Positions 5,401 through 7,259 of a stretch of DNA of 7,259 nucleotides are shown piece after piece (within the stretch, counting starts at the first letter, position 1; every line of letters begins with the position of its first letter). The DNA is taken from assembly GCA_903923915.1 (NCBI GenBank), contig CAIXZI010000698.1, positions 1 to 7,259 of the forward strand, written 5' to 3'. The position numbers and the translations under genes are program-made. Source of the stretch: an uncultured Bacteroidota bacterium (GTDB lineage Bacteria; Bacteroidota; Bacteroidia; B-17B0; Aurantibacillaceae). A model generated the notes under the pieces. It was not told the DNA's origin. It worked only from the letters and a program-made list of their open reading frames with translations, and searched no databases.

Positions 5401-7259
5401 GATACGGCAATCATTTATGTAAATAATCCTGTTATCCCAAATGCCGGTTCAGATTTCAAAATTTGTCTTAATGCCGCACCAATTCAATTAACTGCCAATC
5501 CTGCCGGAGGCACTTGGTCAGGAGCAAGTGTAATAAGTTCTTCCGGGGTTTTAACTCCTACAACTACAGGCTTATATAATTTGGTTTATACAGTTGGCTC
5601 AGGTACCTGTGTAAAAAAAGATACAGTAGTGGCAACAATTAACCCGTTACCTAGCGTCAACTCCGGATTAAATGATAATACATGTATTTCTTCTTTACCT
5701 TTTAATTTAACCGGGTACAACCCATTAGGCGGAAATTGGTCAGGAGTTGGAATTACTAATAGTTTAAATGGAACATTCAGTCCTGCTGTTTCCAGCATTG
5801 GAACATTTACATTAACATATACTTATACCGATCCGCTCTCCGGTTGCTCCAACTCATCCGGCAAAACGGTTACTGTTGGAGATTTACCAGTAATGAATTT
5901 TGCCTTACCTGCCATTTCCTGCATAAATTCTGTTACCTCTTTTACGAATAATTCAACTGCCGGATTAAATTATGTTTGGAATTTTGGGGATGGTAATTCA
6001 TCGGGTTTGTATTCTACTAATTATTCTTATAACAGTTTAGGAACCTATTCTGTAACATTAGTAGGGGTCACCAACCTTGGTTGTAAAGATTCAATAATGA
6101 AAAGTCTTCAAATTGTATCAATACCCAATGCAGATTTTTTAATATCATCAAACTTCGGTTGTTCTCCTGTATCAGCCAGTTTCACAAATACATCAACAGG
6201 TTTTAATTATCAATACCAATGGAATTTCGGAAATGGTACTACTTCAAATAACTCCACTCCACCATCGGTGGTGTACAGTCATAACCTAACAGACACTGTT
6301 TACGTTGTTTCATTAACTGCCTCTAATATTTGTGGTTCATCCGTTAAAACAAATACAGTGCAAGTAAATACAAAACCAATTGCAAATTTTGGAACAAACC
6401 TGAGTACAGGATGTTCTCCTTTTACGGTTCAGTTTAATAATACATCTTCAGGTCAATCGAATCAATACGTATGGGATTTTGGTGACGGAAGTCCAAATTC
6501 AACCTTGTTTAATCCGGCATCCCATACCTTCGCAGCTCCCGGAAATGATACAACTTTTTATGTTAAGTTAATTGTATCTAATTCATGTGGTAAGGACTCA
6601 ATTGTAAAGGTAATAAACGTAAAAAAGAACAATGTAATTTCATTCTTTAACACGAATATTACTTCGGGTTGCGCACCGCAAACAATAACATTTACTAATT
6701 TTTCATCAGGAGGCACCAATATATCCTGGAATTTTGGCGATGGAAATTTTTCAAATAATACAAGTCCGACTCACACATACAGCGTTGCCGGAACATACAC
6801 TTGCTACCAATTTGCAGATAATGGATGTGGTTTTGATACATCGCAAATAGTACTAAACATTTACCCCAAACCTAATTTGCAAATAACAACCAATTATCCT
6901 ACGGCATGTATAAACAGCCCTTTTCAGTTTCAAAACAATTCTTCTCCCTTGGCCAATGTTTTTTGGGATTTTGGTGATGGCACCAATTCCGGTCTTTCAA
7001 ATCCTGTTCATACCTATTTATCTGCAGGGGTATTTAATGTAAAGTTTACGGGTATATCAAACCCTTACGGATGCAAGGATAGTATTATTATACCTATTAC
7101 TGTGATAAATTCTACTTTAACCGTTAATGCAGGAGCAGACCAGAATTTATGCAACCAACCTATTCCGGTTACACTAACAGCTACTCCTGCAGGAGGAAGT
7201 TGGTCTGGAACCAACATAAACAGCGGCGGAATTTTTACTCCTAACGGAATAGGAACATT
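2371..7259 (+). CDS. Giant secreted PKD/Ig-like repeat protein, 3' end missing
   Basis: One frame stays open for 1629 codons and leaves the window without a stop. The ATG at 2371 gives a clear signal peptide (KK, hydrophobic core, likely cut after SA-22); an in-frame TAA at 2326-2328 limits the start. The mature part is rich in Ser, Thr and Asn and made of about 19 beta-sandwich repeats of roughly 80-110 residues, most with a Cys near the start and another near the end and joined by a short N-P-L-P or K-P linker. Some are PKD domains with WNFGDG or WDFGDG (142-147, 1203-1208, 1368-1373, 1453-1458, 1532-1537); others carry AGADQ...C and GG-x-WSG. Such proteins in Bacteroidota are usually type IX secretion substrates acting as adhesins or in gliding (SprB-like), with a C-terminal sorting domain that would lie beyond this window. 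No catalytic domain is visible. Its ligand cannot be told from sequence. Confidence 0.9.
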   Translation, partial: MLKKILLFIVLYFLIVLENCSAQCSINIGSNLSACQNSSVSITATVAGTPTTVTVSSYSWTTVPSTSVSSGNPFIVNTASVGTYTLIGSALFTNSCVATKSITVTVNPLPPSPVFTVSTTNPCAGSVVSFSTTSVSGFTFSWNFGDGSAIATGVTQTHTYTTSTGTGSVSYTVSLTVKNNTTGCSSSSTQTISVNQKPDPPAITTSPSTVQCAGLPFTFSSPNQPGVDMIWSLGQGTLTATGYSVSNTYNTPPGSGTVNYTVTATATNTVTGCTNSTKQIVTVKQFPDASITNFNSNNTPFTNCATGVFPLEVTNTSTTTAVNTSYNINWGDGSPPFNNSTIPAGLTHTYTTSGSFTLTLQVTGQNGCVATSNYTVFNGTPPTITLSNLSGSADLCAPSSILFGLNNTSGNPPGTVYTYTTNAGFGGTLSQPLPATYSQLFATGSCGATGATVLNTYYFKVTAQNTCGSSVSTIEPITVSQKPKAKFTATDTVACNSGANSIITFANTTATGSTVNSAGTCSNAIINWSISPPTGWSVNTGSLGLSNPSSNPTTWGTNSLAISFSSIGQYTVSMIARNNCGSDTMRKIICVQSPAVPSFTQDVSSGCSPLTVNFSNTSSGMNQCRPTIIGWKIGKASFTCSTDSLKDYIFSVGTTSTSVNSTVRFQNQGTYTVSLSLTDKCGAFSSSTSTVTVNRRPQVTINTSTVICVGQSISPTASVLTCGSPLDITNSYIWSFPGGSPSSSTVQIPGAITYTSSGTMTVSLIVSNSCGVTVTTKTINVAAPPLAVAGADQQVCSGSTVTVTVGTNSITGTTYSWTPSVGLSSASISAPTVSLTNTTTAAVTYTYILTTTNVANCKSKDTVLVTINPLPSLTVTPSSTVCIGNNITLSATGSNTYSWSPGPSLSSTNTATTIATPTSTTIYTVVTSNIITNCSSSKTVSVTVSQLPVVSAGADQTICNIGSTITLTGSPSGGSWSGSGISSAGVFTAPNNGSFPIIYSYTNSSGCTNKDTAIIYVNNPVIPNAGSDFKICLNAAPIQLTANPAGGTWSGASVISSSGVLTPTTTGLYNLVYTVGSGTCVKKDTVVATINPLPSVNSGLNDNTCISSLPFNLTGYNPLGGNWSGVGITNSLNGTFSPAVSSIGTFTLTYTYTDPLSGCSNSSGKTVTVGDLPVMNFALPAISCINSVTSFTNNSTAGLNYVWNFGDGNSSGLYSTNYSYNSLGTYSVTLVGVTNLGCKDSIMKSLQIVSIPNADFLISSNFGCSPVSASFTNTSTGFNYQYQWNFGNGTTSNNSTPPSVVYSHNLTDTVYVVSLTASNICGSSVKTNTVQVNTKPIANFGTNLSTGCSPFTVQFNNTSSGQSNQYVWDFGDGSPNSTLFNPASHTFAAPGNDTTFYVKLIVSNSCGKDSIVKVINVKKNNVISFFNTNITSGCAPQTITFTNFSSGGTNISWNFGDGNFSNNTSPTHTYSVAGTYTCYQFADNGCGFDTSQIVLNIYPKPNLQITTNYPTACINSPFQFQNNSSPLANVFWDFGDGTNSGLSNPVHTYLSAGVFNVKFTGISNPYGCKDSIIIPITVINSTLTVNAGADQNLCNQPIPVTLTATPAGGSWSGTNINSGGIFTPNGIGT
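2437..4725 (+). repeat. Domain block 1: mixed, partly degenerate PKD/Ig-like repeats
   Basis: Residues 23-785 contain about eight divergent domains, with approximate boundaries at 110, 198, 287, 382, 483, 597, 697 and 785, often ending in V-x-V-N-x-x-P. Only one has a full WNFGDG (142-147); another has NWGDG (329-333). Others keep the position but lose the motif: WSLGQG (231-236), WKIGKA (631-636) and WSFPGG (734-739). Domains are too diverged for recent duplication. Confidence 0.7.
4726..5889 (+). repeat. Domain block 2: AGADQ / GG-x-WSG Ig-like repeats
   Basis: Residues 786-1173 hold five domains. Openings are AGADQQVC (789-796), AGADQTIC (952-959), NAGSDFKIC (1024-1032) and SGLNDNTC (1098-1105); the second domain (871-948) instead opens TVTPSSTVC. 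The last three carry GGSWSG (973-978), GGTWSG (1046-1051) and GGNWSG (1120-1125), followed by G-x-F/L-x-P. No PKD motif is present. G+C is locally higher (about 58% by hand count in 5281-5340). Confidence 0.75.
5890..7110 (+). repeat. Domain block 3: five tandem PKD domains
   Basis: Residues 1174-1580 hold five PKD domains, each with an opening Cys (GCSP, GCSP and GCAP in the middle three), an F-x-N-x-S strand, and the W-x-F-G-x-G loop: 1203-1208, 1284-1289 (FGNG variant), 1368-1373, 1453-1458 and 1532-1537. Each ends in a conserved strand, mostly with N-x-x-C-x-K/G-D-S-I. These match the family best in the whole protein. Confidence 0.85.
7111..7259 (+). repeat. Domain block 4: return of the AGADQ / GG-x-WSG type, cut by edge
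   Basis: Residues 1581 onward show NAGADQNLC (1586-1594), PAGGSWSG (1606-1613) and GGIFTP, the same domain class as block 2 after the PKD block. The frame is still open at the last base, so the protein continues with at least the rest of this domain. Confidence 0.8.

Noticed and set aside
5586..5798. Minus-strand open frame of 70 codons
   Set aside because: Antisense shadow of the GG-x-WSG repeats; nothing recognisable.
2371..7259. CRISPR array or recent tandem duplication
   Set aside because: Repeats exist at protein level only; DNA copies differ and spacing is irregular, with no identical repeat-spacer structure.

Overview
The window looks like Bacteroidota (Bacteroidetes) chromosomal DNA. 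Intergenic DNA is very AT-rich (hand-counted lines are near 17-25% GC), Shine-Dalgarno signals are poor, and some upstream regions resemble the Bacteroidetes sigma promoter (TTTG, about 19 bases, TAnnTTTG). The gene content also fits: a phytoene synthase, an OmpH/Skp-type periplasmic chaperone, and a giant multi-domain surface protein built of PKD and Ig-like repeats of the kind exported by type IX secretion in this phylum. I cannot name a genus.

Layout. 1-194 is mostly non-coding and holds a good promoter candidate for the next gene. 195-1031 (+) is a complete phytoene synthase (crtB), the committed step of C40 carotenoid synthesis. 1032-1486 is a 455-base AT-rich gap with several short inverted repeats and one doubtful 34-codon ORF. 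1487-2012 (-) is an OmpH/Skp-family gene split by a +1 frameshift at a G4 run; removing one base gives an intact 174-residue protein. 2013-2370 is a divergent intergenic region with a promoter candidate for each flanking gene, a terminator-like hairpin facing left, and two copies of the same dyad, ATTCC-N7-GGAAT, with centres 125 bp apart. 2371-7259 (+) is one uninterrupted frame of 1629 codons that runs off the right edge: a secreted, Ser/Thr/Asn-rich repeat protein with a signal peptide and about 19 beta-sandwich domains.

How the parts relate. No operon is visible: crtB and the Skp-like gene converge across the 455-base gap, and the Skp-like gene diverges from the giant gene. A periplasmic chaperone beside a huge exported protein is suggestive, but the chaperone is frameshifted here and a functional link is inference. 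The most interesting signals are the paired identical dyads between the divergent genes, the clean single-base frameshift in the chaperone, the alternation of two domain classes in the giant protein, and the repeated D-(S/T)-hydrophobic tripeptide, which matches the Bacteroidetes O-glycosylation motif. I did not find a clearly new biological system; what is here is an accessory surface-protein locus with unexplained regulatory DNA.
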